NCBI GenBank assembly: GCA_021413825.1
Contig: JAIOPQ010000118.1
Location: 1-44,567 of the forward strand
Direction: 5' to 3'
From: Spirochaetia bacterium
GTDB taxonomy: Bacteria > Spirochaetota > Leptospiria > Leptospirales > Leptonemataceae
Length of the DNA stretch: 44,567 nt
Part shown: positions 24,040-32,973 of the stretch, one piece after another
Layout of the letters: each line of letters starts with the position of its first letter
Numbering within the stretch: the stretch's first letter is position 1
Made by a program: the position numbers and the translations under genes
The notes under the pieces: model-generated
Databases searched by the model: none
What the model was told of the DNA's origin: nothing
Seen by the model: only the letters and a program-made list of their open reading frames with translations

Positions 24040-25527
24040 CTACAGAACCTGCTTGCCGGCAGCTTCTTTAACCCATTCATGTATTGCCTGGAGTTCCTTT
24101 GCATTCGCAATATTCAAATGTGCCTGTGCTTCAATGTCGAAATAGACATACGATGCTTGATTTTCTTCAACGCGCAGGAATGCATCCGCCAGATGCACAA
24201 TGCTGACTTCCACGGAATGACTGACGTCCGCTGCAAAGGCTGAGTGATGATTGCGAATCATGTCAATCAAGACTGGTGGAAAATTCCATTTTTGAGCCAG
24301 TCTTGCTCCCACTTCTGCGTGCGACAGTCCCAGAGTAATCTCTTCTAGAACAGCAGTACTGTTTTCAGTTCTCGCAAGATTAAATCCGTTGATCTTCTTA
24401 ACTGTTTCTGGTTCAAGCGAATGCAAAACGATTTTTCCCAGATCATGCAAGAGACCACCCAGAAAAACAGAATCCGCTAACTTCCTGAACCCGCAACGCT
24501 CGGCGATTAGCCGACAATACAATGCAACTCGCGCAGCATGCTCCCAGAATTCTTCAAATACTTTATAATGTTTATCAAGTATCTGCCTGGAAGAATGAGC
24601 CAGAACAAGTTGCCTTACATTCTTGATTCCAAGAACCGTAACCGCACGATGAATACTTTCTACGCGTGTGCCTACCACAAATCCGCCAGAGTTCGCAAGC
24701 CGCAGAATGCTTGCAGCAACGGATGGATCTTTTTCAATTTCCGATGCCAGGAAGCTTATCTCTGCTCTGGGATTATCGCATAGATTAATAATTCTCTGCA
24801 CGGACTCAGGAAATGTGGGAATCCGTTCTATCTCTGATGTAATGCGATTGTATAGTTCCGCAACCTGCGCTGGCATTTGAAATGAGCGCGGAACAGTGAT
24901 TGCAACCCGCGTGCTTTTCTCGTCAGAAGAGATTTGAAAATTCTTAATACCAATCCCAGATCGTTTAAGCAGAATTACATTTATCAAAAGGCCCAGGCCC
25001 GCACCTTCACTCTCATCACCAAACTGTTCCAGTAATTCCGGGACAGAATCAGCAGCGGACGCAGCCTGGATACGCTCACGCGCGCGAAGCAGTTCTTCGT
25101 TGGTCATTCCACAATTGTTTTGGACAATGATGCGTAACCCATCGATATTTGTTTCCATGTAGATGTGGACTTTCAATCCAAGCTCTTTCATGATTGGAAC
25201 AAAATCTTCAATATTAGCCACGCCTTCGCGTTTGAACGCTTCAATTAATGCAGCATATTGCCCCGGATTCTTTATATCAGCGTTTCTCTGCTCGAAGTAG
25301 GCACGCTTGAGATTCGCCTTGACCGCGTTGGTCACAACTTCGCGGAGGAAAGTCATGATGACTGTATCAAGAAAGTTAAGTTTGTAACCGGCCAGAGCAT
25401 GATTGACCAGGTAGTATGTAAGTTCAGTATGTTGCGCGGAGAAAGCAGTGAACGAGTAACGCAATTTGCCGCTTTCGTTGAGCAGATCCACAGCCTGGCG
25501 TTTAAGAGTATCTGTGCCTGCTATCAT
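24040..25527 (-). CDS. GHKL ATPase-like and HDOD domain fusion protein
   Basis: A signalling protein of about 495 residues. The first half resembles a histidine-kinase-type ATPase: an N-box-like REVVTNAVKANLKRA, a degenerate G1 box (VQNNCGMTNEEL, with Asn where the D-x-G Asp is expected) and a G2 box GAGLGLLIN. There is no phospho-acceptor His domain. The second half (from about residue 235) is an HDOD domain: IPTFPESVQRIINL, IEKDPSVAASILRLANS, VLGIKNVRQL, and LLHDLGKIVL with an HD pair kept. HDOD proteins usually act in signalling output without known catalysis. The frame begins at a TTG (25602), but the first ATG is at 25527; neither has a good ribosome site. Confidence 0.85.
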   Translation of the reverse strand: MIAGTDTLKRQAVDLLNESGKLRYSFTAFSAQHTELTYYLVNHALAGYKLNFLDTVIMTFLREVVTNAVKANLKRAYFEQRNADIKNPGQYAALIEAFKREGVANIEDFVPIMKELGLKVHIYMETNIDGLRIIVQNNCGMTNEELLRARERIQAASAADSVPELLEQFGDESEGAGLGLLINVILLKRSGIGIKNFQISSDEKSTRVAITVPRSFQMPAQVAELYNRITSEIERIPTFPESVQRIINLCDNPRAEISFLASEIEKDPSVAASILRLANSGGFVVGTRVESIHRAVTVLGIKNVRQLVLAHSSRQILDKHYKVFEEFWEHAARVALYCRLIAERCGFRKLADSVFLGGLLHDLGKIVLHSLEPETVKKINGFNLARTENSTAVLEEITLGLSHAEVGARLAQKWNFPPVLIDMIRNHHSAFAADVSHSVEVSIVHLADAFLRVEENQASYVYFDIEAQAHLNIANAKELQAIHEWVKEAAGKQVL

Positions 25528-25649
25528 TCCGGAAGGGTCCCGTGGTGGCAGAATTGGGTCAAGCAAAGGGAGTAAAAAATGGATTTGATTTGCCCAGGAC
25601 AAGGCAATGGTTCCACTGGCTGTAACGATTATGTAATGTGAGGGTTATG

Positions 25650-26264
25650 ATGTTCTCCATTGTTCCAAAGGATGAAAAATACTTCGCCTTGTTGGGTGAG
25701 CTTGCCGACAAGGTTCATGGGGGAAGTCTCGTATTCTTAAAGATATTTGAGGATTATTCCAACCGCGCAACGTACGCCATTGAGATCAAAGGAGTAGAAG
25801 TTAGCTGCGATAAAATAGCAGCGCGTATAACGTCCAAGCTCAATACCAGTTTCATTACTCCCATTGATCGCGAAGATATTTATCTTCTGGTTAAAGAGCT
25901 GGATGATGTAATCGATATCATCAACAACCTGGCAATTCGATTTGATATGTATAGCGTAACGTCTCTGCGACCAGAAGCCAGGGAAGTTGCACTGATCCTG
26001 AGTGATGCTACAAACGAACTGGCCGGTGCGTTTAAACTCCTGGCGAAAAACGAAGACCTCGCAGTTCACTGTAAGCAAATCAACGACCTGGAAAGGAAGG
26101 CAGATCATCTTTATCGCGAATCCATTCGGGACCTCTTCATCAAAGAACAAAACCCAATCGAAGTCATCAAATGGATGGGAATCTACGAAGCTCTCGAAGA
26201 TGCGGTGGACCGCTGTAAAGACGTTGCAGAAGCCCTTGAAGCTGTAATCGTTAAGAACCGGTAA
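25650..26264 (+). CDS. DUF47 (PhoU-like) protein, phosphate transport accessory
   Basis: A 204-residue all-helical cytoplasmic protein of the DUF47/PhoU-like family. The start FSIVPKDEKYFALLGELAD, the central TPIDREDIYLLVKELDDVID and the C-terminal KWMGIYEALEDAVDRCKDVAEAL are the usual conserved blocks. Such proteins are encoded with Pit phosphate permeases and are thought to modulate them, in the manner of PhoU. The start may be either of two adjacent ATGs (25647 or 25650) after a TGAGGG ribosome site; a GTG at 25638 is also in frame. It lies 5 nt ahead of pit in one operon. Confidence 0.93.
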   Translation: MFSIVPKDEKYFALLGELADKVHGGSLVFLKIFEDYSNRATYAIEIKGVEVSCDKIAARITSKLNTSFITPIDREDIYLLVKELDDVIDIINNLAIRFDMYSVTSLRPEAREVALILSDATNELAGAFKLLAKNEDLAVHCKQINDLERKADHLYRESIRDLFIKEQNPIEVIKWMGIYEALEDAVDRCKDVAEALEAVIVKNR

Positions 26265-26269
26265 TAGTT

Positions 26270-27316
26270 ATGAGCATCGTTCTTGTTTTTGTAATAGTCT
26301 TCGTGATCATTGCGCTTGCATTTGATTACATCAACGGATTTCACGACGCAGCAAATTCAATAGCAACGGTTGTGTCTACCCGCGTTCTTACTCCGGGAAA
26401 GGCAGTCATATGGGCCGCATTTTTCAATTTCCTGGCTTTTGCAATTTTTGGTACTCACGTTGCAAAGACGATAGGCGGCGATCTAATTAATATCCAGGCA
26501 ATCGACGAAATCTTTGAATTCAGACGCATCTGGGTTCTGCTGTGCGGTGTTATCGGCGCCATCGTCTGGAACCTCATAACCTGGTACTATGGAATTCCTT
26601 CGAGTTCTTCGCATGCACTTGTTGGAGGTTACGCTGGCGCGGCGCTTGCCGCCCATGGTGGTCAGTTCTCTGGCTTGTTTATCGCCCATGGATGGATTAA
26701 AACTCTGGTGTTTATTGTGATCTCTCCGCTGGCCGGAATGCTTCTGGGATTTCTTATAACGGTCGGATTGCTTTGGATAGTGTATAGATCTTCACCGGAT
26801 CGCGTTGATCGAATCTTTCGAAAGCTACAGCTATTGTCAGCGGCACTATTCAGCGTTGGTCATGGCGGAAACGATGCGCAGAAGACAATGGGAATCATTG
26901 CCGCGGCCCTTGTTGCATCTGGTCTGGACATCAACGCCGCTAAAGAACTACCCCTCTGGGTTGTAATCGCCTGCTATATTGCCATTGCCGCCGGCACTCT
27001 TTCCGGCGGCTGGAGAATCATTCATACAATGGGGTCACGCATTACCAAACTCAAGCCAATCGGCGGGTTTGCAGCTGAGACAGCTGGCGCCTTCACTATG
27101 TTCCTCGCTACATTTGGCGGCATTCCCGTGAGCACTACTCATACAATCAACGGAGCCATCATTGGAGTTGGGGCTACTCGACGTTTATCCGCCGTGCGTT
27201 GGGGCGTGGCCGGGAATGTTGTCTGGGCCTGGATACTCACAATACCCTTGTCAGGATTGATCTCAGCCTTATGCTTTGGACTGGTTACAGCGGGCTACGC
27301 CGCTTTTGGAAAATAA
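26270..27316 (+). CDS. pit: Low-affinity inorganic phosphate transporter (Pit family)
   Basis: A 348-residue inner-membrane phosphate (metal-phosphate) symporter. Both copies of the PiT signature are visible: DYINGFHDAANSIATVVSTR near the N-terminus, and GHGGNDAQKTMGIIAAAL around residues 198-215. The loop YYGIPSSSSHALVGGY is matched later by GGIPVSTTHTINGAIIG, as expected from the internal duplication. It is translated from the same message as the DUF47 gene. A GC-rich hairpin follows 9 nt after the stop. Confidence 0.95.
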   Translation: MSIVLVFVIVFVIIALAFDYINGFHDAANSIATVVSTRVLTPGKAVIWAAFFNFLAFAIFGTHVAKTIGGDLINIQAIDEIFEFRRIWVLLCGVIGAIVWNLITWYYGIPSSSSHALVGGYAGAALAAHGGQFSGLFIAHGWIKTLVFIVISPLAGMLLGFLITVGLLWIVYRSSPDRVDRIFRKLQLLSAALFSVGHGGNDAQKTMGIIAAALVASGLDINAAKELPLWVVIACYIAIAAGTLSGGWRIIHTMGSRITKLKPIGGFAAETAGAFTMFLATFGGIPVSTTHTINGAIIGVGATRRLSAVRWGVAGNVVWAWILTIPLSGLISALCFGLVTAGYAAFGK

Positions 27317-27325
27317 GAAGACAAC

Positions 27326-27345
27326 GCCCTGGGGGTTCCCAGGGC
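27326..27345. terminator. Terminator between pit and the convergent small membrane-protein gene
   Basis: GCCCTGGG-GGTT-CCCAGGGC is a perfect 8-bp GC-rich stem with a 4-nt loop, placed between the two convergent stops. The minus-strand transcript continues GTTGTCTTCTTATTTTCC, which is T-rich; the plus-strand tail is not. Confidence 0.65.
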
Positions 27346-27351
27346 GCGACA

Positions 27352-27732
27352 TTAGCCAAATCTGTAGTTCAGATAATTTAAAAGTACAAGCAATGCGCCT
27401 TTGGCGGAATCCAGAACAAGATTATCCGGACGATGGCCACCTGAAAAATAGTAGATTCCTATTCCGATGCCAACCCACCAGAGACCCAGAATATTTGTCA
27501 TAACATAGCCAGAACCCTTCCCGCGAAACGTCTGTAACCAGGCATACGCACAGAAGATTCCAATGAGTAGAATAAACCAGGCCGTAACAAAGGTCAGGAA
27601 CCGAGTATCGTCCGTTGTCCCTATCTTGAACTGCTGCCTTGCGAAATCCGGCATAAGAAAACCGCCGATGGCCATTACGAATTCAATGATAGCGCTGAGT
27701 GCAAGTAACGTTAGCAGGGCTTTTCTAAGCAT
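27352..27732 (-). CDS. Hypothetical small membrane protein
   Basis: A 126-residue protein with four predicted membrane segments and no family I can name. The layout (FVMAIGGFLMP loop after the first segment, then TFVTAWFILLIGIFCAYAW, NILGLWWVGIGIGIYYF and a final short segment) is typical of small uncharacterised membrane proteins of DoxX-like size, but the diagnostic residues are missing. The ATG at 27732 has a GGGTGG ribosome site 3 nt upstream; a TTG at 27747 would add five residues. It is a single-gene unit. Confidence 0.65.
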   Translation of the reverse strand: MLRKALLTLLALSAIIEFVMAIGGFLMPDFARQQFKIGTTDDTRFLTFVTAWFILLIGIFCAYAWLQTFRGKGSGYVMTNILGLWWVGIGIGIYYFSGGHRPDNLVLDSAKGALLVLLNYLNYRFG

Positions 27733-27828
27733 GATCCACCCTTGCAATGGGTATCAGATCATGTCAACTGTAACGGATGTTGTCCGGGAATAAGATCATC
27801 CCCGAAGGTCGGCTCCTCAAGACGACAA

Positions 27829-29280
27829 TCAGGCCTTGGGTAAGAGGCCATTGGTTAGTTCGCCGGTCTTTTTCCCGCCGACGAACTCTGCAATATTCTT
27901 GAACGTTACATCGGCAATGCTCAGCAGAGCTTCGCGCGTCAGGAATGCCATATGACCTGTAACTATTACGTTGTGAAACGTATTCAAACGAGCGAGAGTT
28001 TCATCCTGCATAACGGAATCTGAGAAATCTTCGAAGAAATACTCGCGCTCCTCTTCATACACATCCAGTCCTGCCGCCCCTATTTGTCCGCTCACTAGAC
28101 CATCCACAAGGGCATGCGCATCGACCAGGCCACCACGACTTGTATTGATAATCATGACGCCCTTTTTCATTTTGCGAATAGAATCGGCACTGATCAAATG
28201 CCGGGTTTCCGGAACGAGGGGAGCATGTAGCGTGATTATATCAGACTCAGCGCAGATTCTTTCAAATGAGGCATTGCTTACGTTTGAATTTCCATAATCC
28301 TTTGGCGAACGGTCCATCACCAGAACCTTGCATCCAAATCCACAAAGAATATCAATTACACACTGGCCGATCTTTCCTGCGCCGATTACACCAACGGTTT
28401 TGCCAAACATATCAAAACCAACCAGCCCGTTCAGAGAAAAATTCCCTTCTCGCACTCTGTCATGTGCCCGAATAATGTGCCGATTTAGCGCAAGCATCAA
28501 AGTTACAGCATGCTCAGCAACAGCATGCGGGGAATATGCAGGCACATTTGCAATTGAAATATCATTCACAACGCACGCTTTCAAATCAACATTATTGTAT
28601 CCGGCGCAGCGCATTGCGATCATGCGAACTCCGAGGCTTGCAAGTTTGGTAATAATTGGTTCGTCAAGGGTGTCGTTAACAAAGGCACAAACAACAGTGC
28701 AGCCCTCTGCCAGGACAACCGTGTCAAGACTCAAACGAGATTCAAAAAATCTAAGCGCGTGGATTTCATTGTTTGTTTCCCGAAATGTATCCTCAGTATA
28801 AGGCTTTGAATCAAACACCGCGATCTTCAATCGACTGTCTACGTCGCGCGTTCTGAGCTCCGCTACAATGCGAGTCTCTTCACGCAAATACCGACTGAGC
28901 ACTTTCAGAACATTCTGCGCAATTGATGGATTTCTTGAGATGAGTTTCTGAAACTCGTTGTGTCCAATCTCCCACAACTTGACCGGACCGGTAGCCTTTA
29001 AGGTTGCTGAGCGCATATCGTCGCCAAAAATGCTCATAATTCCGGCAACTTCACCCGGGATAAGCCTGGCAATCTCAACTTCAGTCTGATCTTTACCGCG
29101 CTTCATGACGCTCAGTTCACCCGATTCCACCACGAACATGCATTGACCTGGCTCACCTTCCCGGCAGAGTACCTGGTCCTGGATGAGATCAACTGGTTTC
29201 ATTTGCTCGCATAGATCGCGAAGCGATGCATCATCTAGCGATGCAAATATTTCGATTTCTTTGAGTATTGCATCGATCAT
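27829..29280 (-). CDS. Cyclic nucleotide-binding domain fused to D-2-hydroxyacid dehydrogenase
   Basis: A 483-residue fusion. Residues about 5-140 form a CRP-like cNMP-binding domain (QVLCREGEPGQCMFVVESGELSV; PGEVAGIMSIF; MRSATLKA). The phosphate cassette keeps Arg90 but has AGI where cAMP-binding proteins have GE, so ligand binding may be altered. From about residue 150 it is a D-lactate-dehydrogenase-type enzyme. Substrate Arg224 is in RCAGYNNVD, the NAD motif is GVIGAGKIGQ (about 297-306) and a conserved Glu is in AGLDVYEEE. The catalytic His is in VTGHMAFLT near the end. It probably reduces pyruvate or a related 2-oxoacid in the cytoplasm. The linkage suggests allosteric control by a nucleotide. 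It lies 20 nt downstream of the CorA gene on the same strand. Confidence 0.92.
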   Translation of the reverse strand: MIDAILKEIEIFASLDDASLRDLCEQMKPVDLIQDQVLCREGEPGQCMFVVESGELSVMKRGKDQTEVEIARLIPGEVAGIMSIFGDDMRSATLKATGPVKLWEIGHNEFQKLISRNPSIAQNVLKVLSRYLREETRIVAELRTRDVDSRLKIAVFDSKPYTEDTFRETNNEIHALRFFESRLSLDTVVLAEGCTVVCAFVNDTLDEPIITKLASLGVRMIAMRCAGYNNVDLKACVVNDISIANVPAYSPHAVAEHAVTLMLALNRHIIRAHDRVREGNFSLNGLVGFDMFGKTVGVIGAGKIGQCVIDILCGFGCKVLVMDRSPKDYGNSNVSNASFERICAESDIITLHAPLVPETRHLISADSIRKMKKGVMIINTSRGGLVDAHALVDGLVSGQIGAAGLDVYEEEREYFFEDFSDSVMQDETLARLNTFHNVIVTGHMAFLTREALLSIADVTFKNIAEFVGGKKTGELTNGLLPKA

Positions 29281-29300
29281 TCTCTCGTCCTGAATTTTTA

Positions 29301-30275
29301 TTAGAGCCAGTCGGCTTTTTTAAGTCTGAAATATAAGAAGATGCACGCAACCGTACACAGACTAATCACGGAGGGATATCCGTAATGCCATTCCAGCTCC
29401 GGCATATATTTGAAATTCATGCCGTAGAAACTTGCAATCATTGTGGGAACGCCGAGTAGCCCGGCCCACCCGGCCAGTTTTTTTACAACATCATTTTGCT
29501 TCATTGTGATCAGGGACAGATTCACCTGCAATGCAGTATTCAACATCTCCCGAACTGTATCCATCACTTCATTTATACGAACCACGTGATCGTACACATC
29601 GCGAAAGTACGGCTGCGTTTCTGTGGTGATCATGGGAGTAGTCTGTCTTGTAAGGGCGCTGCTGATTTCCAGGAGCGGAACTGTTGCGCGTCTAAGGGCC
29701 ATGATATCGCGTTTCAAATCGTAGATTCTTTCTGTAGTCTCAGCGCGATAGCCGCCCTTGAAAATCGTTTGTTCGACTTCAATTAGCTCGTCTTCAAACT
29801 CTTCAACAATGGGAAGGTAATTATCTACGACAAAGTCCATCACAGCATACAACGGAAATCCAGGTCCCCGGGCCAGTTGTTCCTGAGCTGCCTTTTCACA
29901 GCGCTGCCTGACACTCTGATAGGAGAGCGAGGCTCCGTGCCGAACTGTAACAATGTAACGAGCCCCAATAAAAATATGAGTCTCGCCGAACTCAACTCGA
30001 TCCTTAACCTTCTGGGCAGTATGCAGAACAATAAATAAGCTTTCCCCGTACGATTCCAACTTGGGTCGCTGATGGGCGCGATGCGCATCCTCAATTGCAA
30101 GGTCGTGAAGGCCAAACTCACCCTGAACCTGCTTTAGAAGCTCTTCACTGGGTTCAAGAAGGCCCAGCCAGATAAAACGATCCGGGTGCGCAAGGTGTTG
30201 TCCAATGTTTGTAACAGAGTCAGATCCGCTCTCTATTGGGCAACCAGCAGCATATACAACGCAGTTTACGATCAT
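29301..30275 (-). CDS. corA: CorA-family divalent cation transporter
   Basis: A 324-residue magnesium/cobalt channel subunit. The long soluble N-terminal domain contains typical blocks (WLGLLEPS, IEDAHRAHQRPKLE, FGETHIFIG, VDNYLPIVEEFEDELIEVEQ). Two membrane helices end the protein; the first is followed by the signature YGMNFKYMPEL and the second leads to a basic tail (RLKKADWL). The frame is open to a GTG at 30326, but MIVNCVVY at 30275 is the usual beginning of this family and was chosen; no ribosome site decides it. Cobalt import would interest the B12 genes 25 kb away, but nothing links them directly. Confidence 0.92.
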   Translation of the reverse strand: MIVNCVVYAAGCPIESGSDSVTNIGQHLAHPDRFIWLGLLEPSEELLKQVQGEFGLHDLAIEDAHRAHQRPKLESYGESLFIVLHTAQKVKDRVEFGETHIFIGARYIVTVRHGASLSYQSVRQRCEKAAQEQLARGPGFPLYAVMDFVVDNYLPIVEEFEDELIEVEQTIFKGGYRAETTERIYDLKRDIMALRRATVPLLEISSALTRQTTPMITTETQPYFRDVYDHVVRINEVMDTVREMLNTALQVNLSLITMKQNDVVKKLAGWAGLLGVPTMIASFYGMNFKYMPELEWHYGYPSVISLCTVACIFLYFRLKKADWL

Positions 30276-30356
30276 AGATTGGCTTACGGAATCAGTAACT
30301 AGCTGAGGCCAGAATTTTCTGTCCACCTGTTCTTGAATTTGGAACGTGTCTTTGCA

Positions 30357-31922
30357 ATGGGTCGCATAGCATTCTATTCATTTCTGGGACTGGCCCTGGC
30401 GCTGCCAGTCTACTACGCCTGGAACACGCCGTTTGCCCTGATCGACGATTATTCCGATTGGCAATTCCAGCGAGTATTTCTGTCACTGGACGCGTTCCAG
30501 GTCTGGTTCACCGGAAATTTTGCTCAGTTTTCAGGGGGCCGTTACCGGCCCTATTTCGACATAAGCCAGGGTATTTCCTGGATTGTTCTTGGACCCAATC
30601 CTGGCATTCATCACATAGTCCGGATCCTTGTTCGCGTTTGCACCGGGCTATTCATCGCGTCTGCATATTTGCAATTTTGCAATTCCTGGCGTGGCAGTGT
30701 TCCTCGCGCAAGTTTTGAAGTATCAAGATTTCAAGGGCTTGCGGGTCTACTTCTGCTCTTCATCTTCTTTCCAAACAATCCAGAAGCCAGGCTGGCCCCA
30801 CAAGAATTGCACAGTGGTTTTTTTATCTCAATGTTGATCTGGATTGCGGCGCGTGCCCTGACGAGGCCCCAGGCTTTTCTATCCACAGTCTTGTTGTATT
30901 ACATTGCATTTTTTGGCCTTGCGATAGCCAAAGAAGTGAATTTCTTTGTGTTGCCCGTTTGCATTTTAGTATTTCACTTATTCATCATCAAACGACATCG
31001 TTTGGTGCTATCCGTCCTGCCGATTCTGATATTCGTTCATACCCTGGCTAAAATCACCACCGCTTATAAAAGCGGTGGTTACGGGTCGCGGCCCGTGAAT
31101 GCTGAACTAATCTGGAACAACGTAGCCTGGATCATTCAGAATATTCTCCTCATCAACTTAAACTGGATCGTATCCATCGCATTTATTGCCTTACTGTTAT
31201 TTGTTCTAGTCGATTCATTCATTCAGATTCGCAAACCACTGGCCCCGGAAACCAGAAAGTCCTTACTGATTCTTTTGACTGCAACTGCATTCCTGGGTGC
31301 GTTTGGAGTTGGAATCACAACGTCCTGGTTACAGGTCCTCAGATACTGGTACCCTATGATCCCGCCTATAGTATTGATCCTGGGAATTGCCCTTTTTCGT
31401 CTCAATCTATTCACGTTAGATCGCGGCTCCTTGAACCGATTGTTGAGGATTGCATCCGTACTGGTTGCAATCGTGTTCTTTCTCTCCGCCTGGCCTGCAG
31501 TTCTGTATCAATACATTGTACAACATCATTCCAGAAACACAGAACTGATGCTGATCAAGCGACTGCAGACGCGCCTGGATTCTGGTGAAACAATACAGCT
31601 AGACCTGAATGAAAGCGAGTACGCCGATAAACTACGAACAATCCTACTCGACTTCAATCCATACTATTACGGAACAAAACCATACTCGCTTGATGTACTA
31701 TCGCCTGATAAGGCAAGCACCTCTGCTTTATTCGTAACCAGAAATGCTGCTTCTGTAATCCCAACGGAAGAAATCGAATCAAAGAACAGCTATGCTATTT
31801 TCAAGCGATCCCTGGCATTCGCGCGGGCGTTTCACTTAATCCGAAAACCGGAAACCTATCTGGATCACGGAGCTGAGCCATTCTGGGCTTACAAATGGTA
31901 TATTGGAAAAATCAAACGCTAG
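30357..31922 (+). CDS. GT-C-like polytopic membrane protein
   Basis: A 521-residue protein with about ten membrane segments and a soluble C-terminal part of about 130 residues. An acidic pair near the N-terminus, ALIDDYSDWQF (about residues 27-37), sits in the first periplasmic loop, the place of the catalytic Asp in GT-C glycosyltransferases. SGGRYRPYFDISQG follows. It probably moves a sugar from a lipid-linked donor to an envelope glycan, but no specific family is recognised. The start ATG at 30357 follows a weak GGAACG; a TTG at 30333 is in frame. It converges tail to tail with the GT2 gene, sharing CTAG at 31919-31922, which may point to one glycosylation locus. Confidence 0.7.
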   Translation: MGRIAFYSFLGLALALPVYYAWNTPFALIDDYSDWQFQRVFLSLDAFQVWFTGNFAQFSGGRYRPYFDISQGISWIVLGPNPGIHHIVRILVRVCTGLFIASAYLQFCNSWRGSVPRASFEVSRFQGLAGLLLLFIFFPNNPEARLAPQELHSGFFISMLIWIAARALTRPQAFLSTVLLYYIAFFGLAIAKEVNFFVLPVCILVFHLFIIKRHRLVLSVLPILIFVHTLAKITTAYKSGGYGSRPVNAELIWNNVAWIIQNILLINLNWIVSIAFIALLLFVLVDSFIQIRKPLAPETRKSLLILLTATAFLGAFGVGITTSWLQVLRYWYPMIPPIVLILGIALFRLNLFTLDRGSLNRLLRIASVLVAIVFFLSAWPAVLYQYIVQHHSRNTELMLIKRLQTRLDSGETIQLDLNESEYADKLRTILLDFNPYYYGTKPYSLDVLSPDKASTSALFVTRNAASVIPTEEIESKNSYAIFKRSLAFARAFHLIRKPETYLDHGAEPFWAYKWYIGKIKR

Positions 31923-32848
31923 ATGTTTACTTTTTTAGCAACCACATAGATGGGGCGTTGTTTAATCTCTTCGCTGATCCGTCCCATGTATTCACCCAGG
32001 ATTCCCAGCGTAAGTAGTTGAATTCCACCAAGGAAAAGCACAATCAGTACAATCGAGGGCCAGCCTCTAACAGTCTCGTTTGTGAACACAGCAATGTAAG
32101 CCACATAGAGCCCGTAGACAAACGTAGCAGCACTCACAGCAAATCCAAGATACGATGCTAATTGCAACGGAGTCTGAGAAAAATATGTTAAACCCGTGAG
32201 CGCAAATCGAAGCATCTTTCCGTACGTGTACTTGGTTTCGCCAGTGTGTCGCTCAGATCGCTCAAACTGGACACCAACCTGACGAAAACCGGCCCAGGAA
32301 ACCATACCGCGAATGAATTTATTTCTTTCCGGCATTGAGCGAATAACGTCTACAACCTTTCGGTCCATCAATCTAAAATCACCGGTATCTACCGGAATAT
32401 TGACATTTGCGAGTTTTTGTAGCAGTCGATAAAACACCGATGCCGTGAGTCGTTTGAGATAGCTTTCACCCTTACGCATGGACCTCTGCGCGTACACAAC
32501 CTCAAAGCCCTCCTTCCATTTCTCTACGAGATCAGAAATTAACTCAGGTGGGTCCTGTAGGTCTGCATCAATGATTACAACACAATCGCCTTTGCAATAG
32601 TCCAATCCGGCGGCAACCGCTGTTTGATGACCAAAGTTCCTTGAGAAACTGAGTACTTTCAATTTACGATTCTTTTGTGCGAATGATTCAAGTATTTTCA
32701 AAGAGGAATCAGAACTACCATCATTGATAAACAGAATTTCATAATCCATCTTTAGAGGCTTCAGTGCGCGAATCAAACGATCCGTCATCATCTGCAAGTT
32801 TCCTTCCTCGTTAAAGACCGGAGCAATTACGGAAATTAGGGCTGCCAT
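31919..32848 (-). CDS. Family 2 glycosyltransferase (GtrB/DPM1-like)
   Basis: A 309-residue membrane-bound glycosyltransferase. The GT2 A-fold occupies residues about 1-220: VIAPVFNEEGNL (nucleotide-sugar site), FINDGSSD, SRNFGHQTAVAAGL, and IDADLQDPPELI with the D-x-D metal site. The VYAQRSMRKGES loop and a TGDFRLMDRKV block are typical of polyprenyl-phosphate hexose transferases. Two membrane helices follow (about 230-295) and the end is ISEEIKQRPIYVV. It is expected to make a polyprenyl-phosphate sugar on the cytoplasmic face, the donor for GT-C enzymes such as its convergent neighbour. No ribosome site is evident at the ATG. Confidence 0.93.
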   Translation of the reverse strand: MAALISVIAPVFNEEGNLQMMTDRLIRALKPLKMDYEILFINDGSSDSSLKILESFAQKNRKLKVLSFSRNFGHQTAVAAGLDYCKGDCVVIIDADLQDPPELISDLVEKWKEGFEVVYAQRSMRKGESYLKRLTASVFYRLLQKLANVNIPVDTGDFRLMDRKVVDVIRSMPERNKFIRGMVSWAGFRQVGVQFERSERHTGETKYTYGKMLRFALTGLTYFSQTPLQLASYLGFAVSAATFVYGLYVAYIAVFTNETVRGWPSIVLIVLFLGGIQLLTLGILGEYMGRISEEIKQRPIYVVAKKVNI

Positions 32849-32973
32849 TTGAGGATTCGATCAGGTAGTTCCGGCGCCGCATGTAAAGTGATTTTTACGG
32901 GATCAGCGCCCCCAAAGATTGCGATTTGCAATCGCGTTGATTGTGAAATTTTCCAATGGCCTTACCGGAAAGG

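Noticed and set aside
27829..29280. Reading the cNMP-dehydrogenase gene as two genes wrongly joined
   Set aside because: The frame is continuous without stop codons or a frameshift. The linker runs smoothly from the C-helix of the sensor to the first strand of the dehydrogenase.
32917..32933. Hairpin GATTGC/GCAATC between cstA and the GT2 gene as a terminator
   Set aside because: Only a 6-bp stem, with no U-run on the minus strand; it is too weak to call.
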